In this document: in pieces, positions 1 through 12,067 of the stretch
Layout of the letters: each line of letters begins with the position of its first letter
Numbering within the stretch: position 1 is the first letter of the stretch
Assembly (NCBI GenBank): GCA_021399445.1
Contig: JAJTUQ010000003.1
Location: 7,378,001-7,442,000, forward strand
Reading direction: 5' to 3'
From: Xylogone sp. PMI_703
Lineage: Eukaryota > Ascomycota > Leotiomycetes
DNA: 64,000 nucleotides
Position numbers and translations under genes: made by a program
The notes under the pieces: model-generated
Databases searched by the model: none
Seen by the model: only the letters and a program-made list of their open reading frames with translations
What the model was told of the DNA's origin: nothing

Positions 1-1427
1 AACATGCTCGAATCAATGCAATACTTTCCATGCCATCTCATCCCATTATGCACGGATGGGCAGAGACGACAGGAGCAACTCTTTATAGCGCTGGTAGAAG
101 GAATGTTTTATCCCTCACGAACACAGTACAAACTACAACCACAATCCCCAAGCTTTAAGGTTAACGACCGATAAGGGACAGAGCACCGGCCATCCACGCC
201 ACGATAATAGGCACGTCTCGATAGGCGGTCAGGGCCACGCGCAGGAGCCAGAAAAAAAGGGGTAAAGGAACAAAAAAAGGAAGGGGGACAGAAAAGAGAC
301 ACTCGACACCGCATTCACCGCCAGAACCAAAAAAAAAGACTCACAAAGCCGCCGTGGTGCAGGAAGAGCAGCGATGGCGTGGCATTGGCGGTGACAACAG
401 GGCATTGAATCCAATCCAATTGTACCAGTACTCGGTAATAATATGTGTGGACCTTTTTCACGATGTGGTTCTTGGGTAGGAAAGCAGCTGTAGGTGTAAG
501 CTTGGGAGGATCAGGAACAATATGGGGCAGAAAATCCATTCCCCGTGCCCCTTTGCCCCCTCGCCCCATCAGCGTTTTGGCTTTCGTGCCTCTCTGCTGG
601 ATCGTTATCTCGCTGCAGCGCGACTGGCAGGCGGCGCTAAGCCCAATCGGACGAACTCAACGTAACCGTACTCGGGGCCCGAGCTAATGGCCAACAACAG
701 CCGGGACCTTCCAAGCAGTGACTTATGGGTACCAGGTCATAATAACTCCTCTAGCTTTCGCCCTTTCTCCCTTTCCTCTCCCGTCACTTCTCTCTTTTCA
801 CACTTCATCCTCTTGTCACTTTTCCCTTTTCCCTCCCCAATTGATCCGGCACTGGGGTTGTTGTGACTTTTTTTCCTTTTTCTTGTGTTTGCTTGGGATT
901 CCAACTTCGGGATTCAAGGCATCATTCGTTAAATCCAATTTTGGGATTTTTTTTTTCGGAGGGTTTCTCACCTGTTTCGGAATATCCCCCCGAGGTACGT
1001 TGGTTACAAGCAACAAATTCAGGGCACATCCAGGGGCGCGCGCTCGACGTATGGTTACATGCACAAGCTGCACAATCCCCCAGCAACAAGATACTTCTCA
1101 GGGCGGCGACTTTTCCCTTGCCACCAAAAAAAGATAGAAACAACTTCTTGCACGTCGTGTGAGTGGCACACATCTGCTCTGAGAAGATCTTGTTTGCGGG
1201 AAGAGGCTGTGCAGGTACTGTCGTCGCAAGCTATTTCGGATCCCTCCCCTGTTTCGCCATTCCTGCCATTCCTCCTGTGCCTTTTTGAGAAGCCTCCGAA
1301 TGCTAACAGATTCTATGTACGTCGTACAGAATTGACTCCGACAAGCAAAAGCTGCCCACGAGATTTACGGTCCATGGCTTCATGTTAAGCGTGTTACGTC
1401 TTTCGGATACCATCTGCTCTAGCTAAA
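1..1427. other. 5' flank of the HMG-CoA reductase gene
   Basis: No gene is recognised here. The stretch holds a long pyrimidine-rich tract (about 745-860), common in promoters and leaders of well-expressed fungal genes, followed by several short ATG-initiated frames that could act as upstream ORFs if the transcript starts early. The open frames on both strands are short and low in complexity. I found no obvious sterol-response palindrome. Confidence 0.6.
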
Positions 1428-4400
1428 ATGCTCGGGTCCTCCCTCCTCCCGGCTCGCCTTCGCGGTGCCTCCACTACTCCAAATGCTACTTCCACTCCTG
1501 CCTGGTTTGCCAAAATGGTCATTCCAGCTATCCAAGCCGTCTCCCGGCGAGCTTGTCTCCACCCCATACATACCATCGTGATAGTCGCCCTGCTGGCTAG
1601 CACCACCTACATTGGTCTTCTCGAAACCAGTCTGTTCGACGTCGTCAAGAGCACAACTGGAAAGGCAGATTGGTCGTCGCTGGTTGAGGGCAGTCGCCAG
1701 CTCCGAGTCGGCCCTGAGACTGCGTGGAAATGGCAGACAGCAGATGTCGACGCCCCAATTCCGGCCGATGCGGAACACCTCGCTCTTCTGACCTTCGTCT
1801 TTCCAGACTCTGTCGGCACCAATTCTCCTCAGACGGCTCCTTTGGCACACACTCTCGTTCCAGGCAACCTGTCTGTCCGAGCTTTACCATCGACCTCAAA
1901 CCCCCTTTCTCCGATCTCGCATGACAGCGGTTTGGCCTTTGCCCTCCCTTACAATGAGGCTCCGGAATTCCTCGCCCAAGCTCAAGAGCTCCCGAATACC
2001 TCGGCGCAGAGCACCCAAGACAAAAAAGACGCCGATGCTTTGACCGAACAGAAGATGTGGATCATGAAGGCTGCCAAGGTTGACGAGCATGAGGGCAGCT
2101 TGAAGAGCTGGGCTAAAAACGCCTGGACGGAGTTTGTGGATCTGATCAACAATGCCGAAACCCTGGATATCATAATCATGGTCCTAGGTTATCTTTCAAT
2201 GCATCTCACTTTCGTGTCGCTGTTCGTTTCCATGCGACGAATGGGCTCCAACTTCTGGCTCTTTGCAACAACTCTCTTCTCCTCAGTCTTCGCATTCCTC
2301 TTTGGTCTTAGTGTGACAACAAGACTCGGAGTTCCGATTTCCATGGTTCTTCTATCAGAAGGTCTGCCATTCTTGGTCGTCGTCATTGGATTTGAGAAAG
2401 CCATTGTCCTGACAAGAGCGGTTCTCTCCGCTGCACTCGAAACACGAAGACCATCTGCTAAGGAGGCTGCTTCTGGGAAAGCTCAGAAAGACAAGAACAA
2501 GGACGAGCCTTCTTCTACCACAATCCAACACGCTGTCCAGGTCGCAATCAAAGAGAAGGGATTCGAGATTGTCAGAGATTATGTCATTGAGATCTGTATC
2601 CTCCTTGCAGGAGCAGCTTCTGGTGTCCAGGGTGGGCTTCAGCAATTCTGCTTCCTAGCCGCCTGGATCTTGTTCTTCGACTGTATACTGCTCTTCACAT
2701 TTTACACTGCAATTTTGAGCATCAAACTGGAGATCAACCGAATTAAACGCCACATCGCCCTTCGACAGGCACTAGAAGACGACGGAGTCAGCCGACGGGT
2801 CGCGGAAAAGGTCGCCCAAAGCGAAGAGTGGCCTAAGATCGACGAGACTGAAAGCCGTGAGGCCAATCTCTTTGGCCGTAAGGTCCGTGAGACTAGCGTA
2901 CCAAAGTTCAAGGTGCTCATGGTCACTGGATTTGTGGTCGTCAATATCATTAACATTTGCACAATTCCATTCCGCAATGGAAAGAGTAATGTGGAGTCTG
3001 TTAGTGGACTCTCTGGTAGTCTTGCTAGCGTTACAGCTTCACCGCCAATGGATCCTTTCAAGGTGGCATCAAACGGCTTAGATGAGATTTTCCAGACTGC
3101 AAAACTAAACCAAAAATCTACCATCGTCACTATTCTCACTCCTATCAAATACGAACTGGAATATCCATCTGTCCATTACGCAAGACGCTCATCAAAATCT
3201 GGAAAGGGTGTCTCAGGAGCCGATTCTGACTATGCTGATTTCCGTGACTTCGGTGTTGGTGGACAAGTCTTCGACAGCTTGCTTAAGAGTCTGGAAGACC
3301 CCGTCTTATCTAAGTGGATCGTTCTAGCACTCGCTATGAGTGTTGTACTCAATGGATATTTGTTCAATGCGGCCAGATGGGGAATCAAGGAACCAATACA
3401 ACTCCCACCACCGCATCCCGTTGATCCCTCTGAATTGGCTAAGGCCGAAACGTTCAACAGTGCTCAATCCTCTAGGGCATTGAATCTTGCCCTCGAGGGC
3501 GATGCTCCTGCCCCAGAAGTCCCTCTGACGCCGGCTTTAACCGATGACGAAGAAGATGTTTTAACAATGAGCAAACCCCAAGTCGACATCCCGCGTCGTA
3601 CCCAGGCACAGATGGAGGCAATGGTTCAGGCGCGCAGAGCCCATGAATTGAATGACGCGGAGGTTGTTGAGCTGTCGCTCCAAGGAAAAATACCCGGATA
3701 CGCTCTAGAAAAGACTTTAAAGAATACCACGCGTGCTGTCAAGGTCCGAAGGTCTATCATCTCACGAACAGCGGCCACGGCCGAAACCACGAGCTTGCTA
3801 GAGTCTTCTAAGCTGCCTTATCAACATTACGACTATGATCGAGTATTGGGTGCTTGCTGCGAAAACGTTATCGGATACATGCCTATTCCCCTTGGAGTTG
3901 CCGGTCCTCTCGTTATTGATGGTCAAAGCTTTTTCATACCCATGGCTACTACTGAAGGTGTGCTTGTCGCAAGTACTAGCCGTGGATGCAAGGCAATCAA
4001 CGCTGGTGGTGGTACTATCACGGTCCTGACTGGTGACGGAATGACCAGAGGTCCTTGTGTTGGTTTTGAGACACTCGAGCGTGCTGGAGCAGCTAAAGTC
4101 TGGCTAGATTCTGAGGCTGGTCAGGCGACTATGAAGAAAGCATTTGATTCCACTAGTAGATTCGCCCGACTCCAGACCATGAAGACCGCTCTGGCCGGTA
4201 CCTACCTTTACATCCGGTTCAAGACTACCACTGGAGATGCTATGGGTATGAACATGATCTCCAAGGGTGTTGAGCATGCTTTGAGCGTTATGGCAAACGA
4301 TTGTGGCTTTGAGGATATGCAAATTATCACTGTCTCCGGAAACTACTGCACTGACAAGAAACCCGCTGCTATCAACTGGATTGATGGAAGAGGCAAGAGT

Positions 4401-5085
4401 GTAGTTGCTGAGGCTATCATCCCTGGTGATGTCGTCCGAAAGGTTCTCAAGAGTGATGTCGATGCCTTGGTTGAGCTCAATATCTCCAAGAACTTGATTG
4501 GAAGTGCTATGGCCGGAAGCATTGGTGGATTTAACGCACATGCAGCGAACATTGTCACTGCTATCTTCTTGGCAACTGGACAAGATCCAGCTCAGAATGT
4601 GGAGAGTAGCAATTGTATCACCGTCATGAAGAAGTAAGTCCATCAAGTTATCAAAATTTAGGTAGAGTTACTAACATCGTCTTAGTCTGAGAGGAAACCT
4701 TCAAATCAGCGTCTCTATGCCTTCAATTGAAGTTGGTACTCTTGGTGGTGGTACTATCCTAGAACCTCAAGGCGCTATGCTCGATCTACTTGGTGTAAAA
4801 GGCTCTCATCCTACAAATCCTGGAGACAATGCCCGAAAGCTCGCTCGAATCGTTGCCTCTGCAGTGCTAGCCGGAGAACTCTCGCTCTGTAGCGCTCTGG
4901 CTGCTGGCCATCTGGTTCAGAGTCATATGGCGCATAATAGAAGTACTCCTGCTACACGAAGCAATACTCCAGCGCCAAGCGGGATACAGACCCCAGTCAC
5001 TGCTGCAATGTCAGCGTTCAACGAGAGAGCTGGATTGAGCATGTCAAATGCCGCAGTTTTAAGAGCTGCTGAAGCCAGGAGATAA
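1428..5085 (+). CDS. hmg1: 3-hydroxy-3-methylglutaryl-CoA reductase
   Basis: Exons 1428-4633 and 4686-5085 give 1201 residues; the 52-nt intron (gtaagt...cttag) splits an Asn codon. The enzyme reduces HMG-CoA to mevalonate with NADPH, the committed step of sterol and isoprenoid synthesis, in the ER membrane. The N-terminal third is membrane-spanning: a first helix lies near residues 45-65 and a sterol-sensing-type block of helices at about 245-440. A linker leads to the catalytic domain from about residue 790. Catalytic signatures are present: the TTEGVLVAS block (near 838) with the active-site Glu, [10 protein letters not shown] (near 934), [13 protein letters not shown] (near 971) with the catalytic Lys, and GHLVQSH (near 1142) with the catalytic His. 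The start is the first ATG of the frame, in a good context (aaaATG). Length fits fungal enzymes. The adjacent genes are unrelated, so this does not look like part of a secondary-metabolite cluster. Confidence 0.97.
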
Positions 5086-5490
5086 AAGGTCGGGTACGGC
5101 AGTTGGGAGTGGTTTTGAAGGGTTGGTACATTCATGATACAGCGTATCTGGTTGTTATAAAGGTTAGGTATTATGGAGTTTATTGATGCAATGATTAATT
5201 TGCACTGGGGACAAATATAAAAGGCATGGAACGGCTAATACAAAGCTGTTGTATGTATATATACACTCGTCGCCAGACAGACCTTGTTAAATAGCATGGG
5301 AGTTAAGAGGCTGGGTTAACAAAGCTGGTTTCGAAAGAAAATAATATAGCTAATATGGAAAGTCATTAAAAAAGGATCGCAGATACCAAAACTGAAATTA
5401 AAAGCGCGATAATCAATTTATCACCTCGAGAGCTGAAATCTGAGCTGAATGGACCCTGCTGATAAGGCTTCTGATAAAATGAGGGGCACA

Positions 5491-5500
5491 CTCACGTGAG
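5491..5500. promoter_or_regulatory. E-box palindrome CTCACGTGAG upstream of STI1
   Basis: This is a perfect 10-bp palindrome around CACGTG, about 265 bp before the STI1 start. CACGTG is the classic target of fungal bHLH factors such as Cbf1 and SREBP-type proteins. Function here is inferred from sequence and position only. Confidence 0.35.
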
Positions 5501-5537
5501 AAAGCGGGAAAAGCGATGGTCCGAGCTCCCCGCATTC

Positions 5538-5550
5538 GAAAGCTCTAGAA
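5538..5550. promoter_or_regulatory. heat-shock-element-like array upstream of STI1
   Basis: GAA at 5538, CTC at 5543 and GAA at 5548 sit at exact 5-bp steps. This matches the alternating GAA/TTC heat-shock element except for one base in the middle unit. It lies about 215 bp before the STI1 start, and yeast STI1 is a known Hsf1 target, so the site is plausible but short. Confidence 0.35.
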
Positions 5551-5762
5551 GTGAGGCAGCAGCTAAAAGGCTGTGCAGCACGGCCTGACATTGAACGAAT
5601 GTCTTCTAGTTCTCTCCCTCTCTACCAGACAAGTATACCGAATAAGTTCTTGAAATTCTACATTTACGATACCCTTCGTTCGAAACGTTTTCCTGAACTC
5701 TTTCTCTTCTTTCCTCTCTTCTCCTCTGGTATATATATACGCATACGCATATCTAGTACGCC

Positions 5763-7799
5763 ATGGCGGACGCATTGAAGGCGCTCGGCAACAAGGCCAT
5801 TGCTGAGAAGAAGTTTGACGAGGCTGTGTGAGTTTCCCCCGAAGTAAGAAAGTGTTCGAGTCTGGCGCTTTGTTTTTTTGCTTTGAAACAAAAGATCCAA
5901 GATATCTAATTTTTGTACTTTTTCGAGGATTTTCCTTCATTTCTTTTACTAATGTCTGGGGGACTACAGTGAGCACTTTACCAAGGCCATTGAGATCGAA
6001 CCCTCGAATTATGTCCTGTACTCGAACCGATCGGCTGCTTATGCCTCGAAGAAGGACTACAAGAATGCGTTGGCTGATGCGGAGAAGACCACGGAACTTA
6101 AGCCGGATTGGCCTAAAGGATGGGGTAGGAAGGGCGCGGCGTTGCATGGATTGGGTGATTTGGTTGGCGCCAATGATGCTTATGAGGAAGGGTTGAAGCT
6201 TGATCCGAATAATGCGGCTAATAAGTCTGGTCTTGCGGCTGTGAAGAGGGCTATTGAAGCTGAGGCCAGGAACGGTAAGGATGTTCTCTTCTATTAATCA
6301 ATTGCTCAGTTGGGTGCTAATATTTTTTTCAATAGATGGCGTTACTGGTGATCCATTGGGTGGTCTGGGAAGCATGTTCAGCGATCCACAGCTATTAACG
6401 AAACTTCAGAATAACCCTAAGACTCGCGAATTCCTCAATGATCCCTCTTTCATGTCTAAACTCACTCAGATCAAGCAGAATCCCAATGATTCGCAGTCCA
6501 TCTTCTCTGACCCGAGAATGATACAGGTATTAGGAGTCCTCATGGGAGTGGACATGGACTTCGCTGGCGCTCCTCCTGGAGGCCCCGGTGCTGAGAGTTC
6601 CGGTCAGAAGGAGCACGAAGAGGATGTTCCAATGCCGGATCTTCGACCGGAGCCTAAAGTAGAGGAGACCAAGGAACCCGAGCCTGAGCCAGAGCCAGAG
6701 CCAATGGATGAGGAAGCAGCTGCAAAGGCGAAGGCCAAGGCAGAAGCAGACGAGGAGAAGAGACTCGGCACGGAGCAGTACAAGAAGAGGAACTTCGACG
6801 AAGCTATTGCCCATTACTCGAAAGCTTGGGAATTACACAAGGATATCACATATCTCAATAACCTCGGCGCAGCCTATTTTGAAAAGGGGGATTATGAGGC
6901 TACTATAAAAGCGTGCACGCAGGCTATTGAGGAAGGCCGTGAGATCTATGCTGATTTCAAGATGATTGCAAAGTCCTATGGACGAATCGGCTCGGCTTAC
7001 GAGAAGTTGGGTGATCTAACTAAAGCAATCGAGAACTATAAGAAGTCTTTGACGGAGCACCGTACTCCTGACATTGCCAACAAACTTCGAGCCGCGGAGA
7101 AGTTGAAGATTGAGACGGCCAAGCAGGCCTACATTGATCCCGAGAAGGCCGAGGAAGCCCGAGAGTTAGGAAACAAGAAGTTCAAGGACTCTGACTGGCC
7201 CGGCGCTGTCGAGGCTTACGGCGAGATGATCAAGCGTGCTCCTGACGACCCAAGAGGTTACAGCAACCGTGCTGCGGCATTCATCAAGCTCCTCGAATTC
7301 CCCAGCGCGCTGGAGGACTGTGAGAAGGCGATTAAGATTGATCCTAAATTTGTCCGAGCTTATATCCGCAAAGCCCAAGCATACTTCGGTATGCGTGACT
7401 ACTCGAAGTGTCTCGATGTATGCACCGAGGCGTCTGAGATCGATGTTAACAGAGCAAACGCAAGAGAGATTGAGCAACAGCAACAGAAGGCTTTACAAGC
7501 TATCTACACATCTCGAGAGAATGAGACCGAGGAGCAGACGAAGGAGAGAATCCAGAAAGATCCAGAGGTATGACCCTTCCCCCTCCCAGGCTGACTCTAT
7601 GAATCATTGCTGGTAATAAAGATCACTAATAATTCTTAATATATAGATCCTCGGCATCATGCAAGACCCCGTCATGCAGAGCATCCTGCAACAAGCTCAA
7701 AGCGACCCAGCCGCTCTACAAGAGCACATGAAGAACCCACAAATCAGGAACAAGATCCAGCGTCTAATCTATGCTGGTGTGATCAAGGTTGGCCGATAG
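5763..7799 (+). CDS. sti1: Hsp70/Hsp90 organising co-chaperone Sti1 (Hop)
   Basis: Exons 5763-5827, 5970-6274, 6336-7567 and 7647-7799 give 584 residues, the usual length. Sti1 is a cytosolic adaptor that holds Hsp70 and Hsp90 together and passes client proteins between them. The order matches the family: TPR1 (about 1-110), a DP1 region rich in DP and NPN motifs (about 128-190), a Glu/Pro linker (EPEPEPEPEP, near 235), TPR2A (from about 262), TPR2B (from about 397) and a C-terminal DP2 region (about 530-584). Helical TPR signatures such as NRAAAFIKL and YSNRSAAYASKK are visible. All introns have standard ends, and intron 1 carries a textbook tactaat branch sequence. A heat-shock-like element lies upstream. 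Confidence 0.96.
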
Positions 7800-8474
7800 A
7801 GGGAAGAAGACAATACCCAAGTAAAATGTTCAAAAGGGGGAGGATTTAAGTAATTATCCTGGCAGGAGGGGGGAGAGTTTGAAACGGGTTACTTATAATG
7901 TCGTCAAATGGCAAGCACGAGTAGTGCGATTCCGCTAGAGATGAGGTAAATGAATGATGAAGAGAAAGAAAACAAAACAAAAGATTCGCACATTTTGACT
8001 ATTTCCTATCTTGCGTGCTTCTGCTTGCAGCTCTCTGGTCAGCGAGTTATGGATCAAATGTACTCTTAACATTTTCAAAGTCCCTTTGTCCGAATAATTA
8101 GCGTTGGTGGATAAATACAATACGTTTCAAATCAGATCCCAAAAGTTCACGAGTATACCTATATTATCTGTTCAAGAAAGTGGAATAGGGGATTGGATTA
8201 TCACACACACTTCAAGTCTTGGTAAAAACAAAGCGCAATTTTTATTCGAATTAGTTTTTAGTTTTAGGTTTTGGTTTCCACATTTTTGATTTTCCAATTT
8301 TAGGGGGGACGACCAAGCCAAACACCAGCGAAATCAACCCATTATCATTACCCCAAACTGTGAACAAGCAAAGAAACAAACTAGCCATTGAGGTGTCCCA
8401 TTAGATATCATCCAGCACACTGGCTTTCCGTTAAGGCCAATATTAATATTAACCAATCATAGGCAGAGGCCCAT
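7800..8474. other. convergent intergenic region, STI1 / NCE102-like
   Basis: This is the 3' flank of both neighbours, AT-rich toward the right. No gene or RNA is recognised. Confidence 0.6.
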
Positions 8475-9087
8475 TTAGCCCTCAAGATCCTTCTTGATGC
8501 CAGTCTTCTGGGCCTTCCAGAGACAGACGCTGCAAACAGAGCTGAAAGCAAACAAGATGCACAGAGCAATGCTCAGGCCCCAGATGGCCTTCATCTCATA
8601 GCAGGTGGTCTTGTCAGCACCAGCCCAAACCCAGTAGTTGACCTTGGAGAGGTTGCGGCCGACAGAATCAATGAATGATGAGGTATCTCCGCCAGAAGGA
8701 AGGACAGCACAGTTGAGATAGGAAAGGGGCTTTCCAACAGTGCAAGCCACTACGATGACGGCGATGAGGATGAGAGCATCGCCGCCTGTGCTAATGAGAA
8801 AGGGGAGGAGGGAGTCAAAGTAGAGAATGAATGTGATGGCACAGTATAGGACTGCAATGCAGGTCTGTGGATTTTATGTTAGCTATATCTCAAAAGAAGG
8901 ATAGAGATGTTGAAGAACTTACAACACTGAGCGTGCCGATGAGGACGGAAGGAGGCTTCTGATTTGCTGAGACCATTTCGGAGATGAAGTTCGCCGTCAT
9001 GCCAATGATTGAAATGAGTGATATGACCTGCAAGCCACGCATGATGGTGAAGCTAGCACCAAGAGCTCCGAAGTTTGGTCCCTTCAT
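8475..9087 (-). CDS. MARVEL-domain membrane protein (NCE102-like)
   Basis: Minus-strand exons 9087-8923 and 8864-8475 give 184 residues; the 58-nt intron has a gtaagt donor and a cag acceptor. Four hydrophobic segments are seen, near residues 15-35, 50-72, 80-100 and 150-172, with short polar tips, the topology of MARVEL proteins. Yeast Nce102 is the best-known fungal relative; it sits in eisosome-associated plasma-membrane domains and was first linked to non-classical export. The start MKGPNFGALG is preferred because upstream frame sequence has no good initiator and resembles leader. The family assignment rests on topology and general resemblance, so the precise orthologue is uncertain. Confidence 0.75.
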
Positions 9088-10422
9088 TCTGATGAATGAT
9101 CGTAGTAAAATCGAAGTTGAGATAACTTTTGTTGAAAGTAAACGTAATGACAGTTTAAATGCGAACTGATATATCTTGCTTTTGAGTCCTTGCAAAGGAG
9201 GTAGATAAGAAAAGTAAATAATCCAAAAATCAATCGATAAGTTTTGGAGAAAGCCAAGGCGTCTAGCACCTAAAGAATGACTTATATGGTCTGAAAAGAC
9301 TGAAGAAAAGAGATAAAGTATTGAAGAGAGAAAAAGGAGAAATATGCTTTTCTTAAAGAGAGAAGAAAACTGATGAACTGGAGAGAGAAGAGCAAACAAA
9401 GAAGATCCCAAACGCCTTTATATAATCTCGATCAAACAGAAAATCTTACCTACCCATTGTCAACCGAGATACAGACCACAAAGAAATGCCATGAGTCTAT
9501 TAATTGCTGATACAGTCGTCAGTATTGACACGCGCTGCATCATCCAATGGGATGCGATCCACGGTAAGTGGCTATTTCTGCGGCGGGCGTCTATTGAAGC
9601 GACCTGTTAAACGCCTAGAATCCATACAAAGGCCGGCGATCTCATCAGCCTCGCGTCAACAGAAACGCGCGACCAGACTTGACAACCTTAGTCGTCATGA
9701 TACAAGCGCCAACCTATAAGATATCGAATGAGACACAAAGCAATCCAAGACCACCGGAGAATTTCCAGCCAGGTAGGTCTCCTAAGCGGCTTGTGGACAC
9801 GAGAAGTGGGTTTGCGGCTCAGGAACTGTTCTAGACCGTTGAACGCCATGTAAGAGATCTTGGATCTCTAGAAAGATCCTTGGATGCATTGACGGCAAGA
9901 GGAATCTGATACAGTAGAGATTGCCAGCTGCATGTGACTTTTGAATTGAGTGGCTAACATTTCATGTTTGATTGTTGCATTGACTCATTTTGCCATCCCG
10001 TCTGTAAAGGCTGTGCTCACTGCAATACTACTATTGCTTGGGTCAGACCGTCAGGAACTACATCGGATGATCAATTCCATCCCAGGATAGTAAATTGAGA
10101 TTGTATCATCGCCGATCTATGAGTCGAGATATTCTTTGTGACAGAAAACACCTGCTTCCCGGCGTTGGTTGTTAGTGGGGGGGAGGATCAGAACAGGCAC
10201 GAGGATACAGTCGGCTGTTGCAGCCTTGTCCTCGCTAAAATTATCCCCCGCCAAAAAAGATAAACCTCGTCTTGAATTTCTTGAAACCTTTGACTCAGGC
10301 TAAACATGCCGCTTTTTGACTGACACAACTGCTCTCAGCTCAGATTACCGTAGCTGTGTCTCCTTGAGCTTCAGATGAAAGATCCAAGATCTCGCTGACC
10401 CCCCTCCATCTTGTACGCAGCA
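9088..10422. other. divergent intergenic region, NCE102-like / RPC34
   Basis: No gene is recognised. The left part is the AT-rich leader of the MARVEL gene, and the rest has no long open frame. A small GATC-rich inverted repeat lies at 9862-9879. The last 150 bp should hold the RPC34 promoter. Confidence 0.55.
9862..9879. repeat. GATC-rich inverted repeat (GGATCT-6-AGATCC)
   Basis: A perfect 6-bp inverted repeat flanks the loop ctagaa. A similar structure with loop tagaag recurs at 22386-22403. The repeats are short and could be chance. Confidence 0.3.
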
Positions 10423-11608
10423 ATGGCGTCCTCCAAAGATATCACGGCTGCAACAGCCACCGAGGCAGACATCACAGCCTTGAAAAATGCAATCTATGAG
10501 GGCTGCACTTCCATTATGGAAGACGATCCCGACGCAGTTTTCCACCAGCAAGACCTCCTAGATTTCGGTGTAATCCCGAAAGATGATGTGGCTCTGCTTC
10601 TCAAAGTGGCGCAAGCCCTCGCAGATGAGAAGCTGTTCAAGATCGTTATGGACCAAGAAGGAGTAGGCTGGAAGTATCGCACCCAGGAGGAGGCTAAGAA
10701 GTAAGTAGTTCCAAAACCTCGGATGTCAATTGCTACATGTAAGCATGCAACTCTAACAGTATTTCAGATATCGAAGTCTCAAACCCGAACATGAGATGGT
10801 CTACTCTCTCATTGATGAGGCAGGCTCCGAAGGTATCTGGTCCAAAACCATCAAAGCCAAATCAAACCTCCACGATGCGGTCTTTCGTGCTGCAATCAAA
10901 CACCTCGAATCCAAGGGTATGATCTCGGACATGAAGTCTGTAGAGCATCCCATGCGCAAACTGTATATCAAGTCCAGCATTCGGCCCTCAGATCGCTCGA
11001 CGGGAGGTTCATGGTACACAGATAGCGAACTAGACGAGGCGTTTATTGACCAACTTATGGACGTTCTGTATAAACATATCAGGAGCAGGAGTTTCTATAG
11101 AAGTAGTTCTGGCAGCAGTCTGAGAAAGCCGAATAAGAGGGTCAAAATGAGCGTAGAGGAGGTAAAGAGCGCGAGGGATAAGAGTCTTGGTCAGAAGATC
11201 AAAAAAGAGGATCACGAGGAAGACGACTATGTGCACAAGAAGAGGAAGTACGACAGTCTCTGGCCCATGCCGCCAGGATATCACGGCTACCCGACATTAA
11301 ACGAATTAACGGCTTTCATTGAAAACTCAAAGATCACATCAACGACTTTATCAGCGACGGATATCCAACAGCTGCTGGATATTCTCTGCTACGATGACCG
11401 GATTGAGAGAATAATTGCTGGTCCTGAGGCTGTTGCGTATAGAGCTGTTCGCAAAAGCTTGAAGGAGGAAGAGGAGGGTCCCGGAAATGGGCTTACAGAC
11501 GCACCTTGTGGTCGGTGTCCTGTATTCGATCTTTGTGCCGAGGGAGGCCCTGTTGGGCCTAGTAATTGCGAGTATTACACTGAATGGCTAGGATTGGGCT
11601 TAGACTGA
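10423..11608 (+). CDS. rpc34: DNA-directed RNA polymerase III subunit RPC6/RPC34
   Basis: Exons 10423-10700 and 10768-11608 give 372 residues; the 67-nt intron has a ctctaac branch and splits a Lys codon. The protein is the RPC34 (human POLR3F) subunit of the RPC82-RPC34-RPC31 subcomplex, which binds TFIIIB and opens promoters of tRNA and 5S genes in the nucleus. Tandem winged-helix regions occupy about residues 10-170, with features such as YSLIDEAGSEGIWSKTIK and the LYIKSSIRPSDRSTGGSWYT linker. The C terminus has the conserved cysteine cluster CGRCPVFDLC plus a final NCEYY, matching the iron-sulfur motif of the family. The first in-frame ATG was used as the start. Confidence 0.95.
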
Positions 11609-12067
11609 TGTGATAGAAGTGTGGTTATGGTGATGTTTATTTTCTGTATCAATAGCATAGCGAGGCTGCTTTCGGAGTTAGGAGTCCTTAGCAAATCACC
11701 AAGAGAGCTTGGTCTTGGGTGGATACAGTTAAAATTTTCAATAATTTTATTCCAAATAAGGAATGGCAATGTTCTAATTATCTTCTCGAGTTGGTGGTAA
11801 GAATAAACATATCGCGATTACTAAGGCATTGGTTCTGGGTTGTATAGAGAAGAGGACAGGTAAGAGTTGAATCAATTGAAGTGTTGGTCTACGAGCCAAT
11901 TTAACATTCATCACAGACATGCAGTCAGTAAGACAGGGTTGCAGTCATTTCATTTTGAATGCCCCATGAAAACTCCTCGCAGTCACAGATTATACCGAAT
12001 GTCTAGTTAACATTGACTGGGATTTTGTCTGGCACTATCTGTAACCCCTCTACCAGCAGTTTTTCAT
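11609..12067. other. convergent intergenic region, RPC34 / cyclophilin
   Basis: This is the 3' flanking sequence of two convergent genes. No further feature is seen. Confidence 0.6.

Larger units (their letters stand above)
5086..5762. other. intergenic region and STI1 promoter
   Basis: No gene is seen. The 3' flank of HMG-CoA reductase is AT-rich. The STI1-proximal half has a CTCACGTGAG palindrome, a heat-shock-element-like array, a CT-rich tract (about 5699-5730) and a TATATATA stretch just before the start codon. Confidence 0.55.

Noticed and set aside
1428..7799. HMG-CoA reductase as part of a terpene or statin-type secondary-metabolite cluster
   Set aside because: Neighbours are a co-chaperone, a MARVEL protein and RPC34; no synthase, P450 or transporter is nearby.
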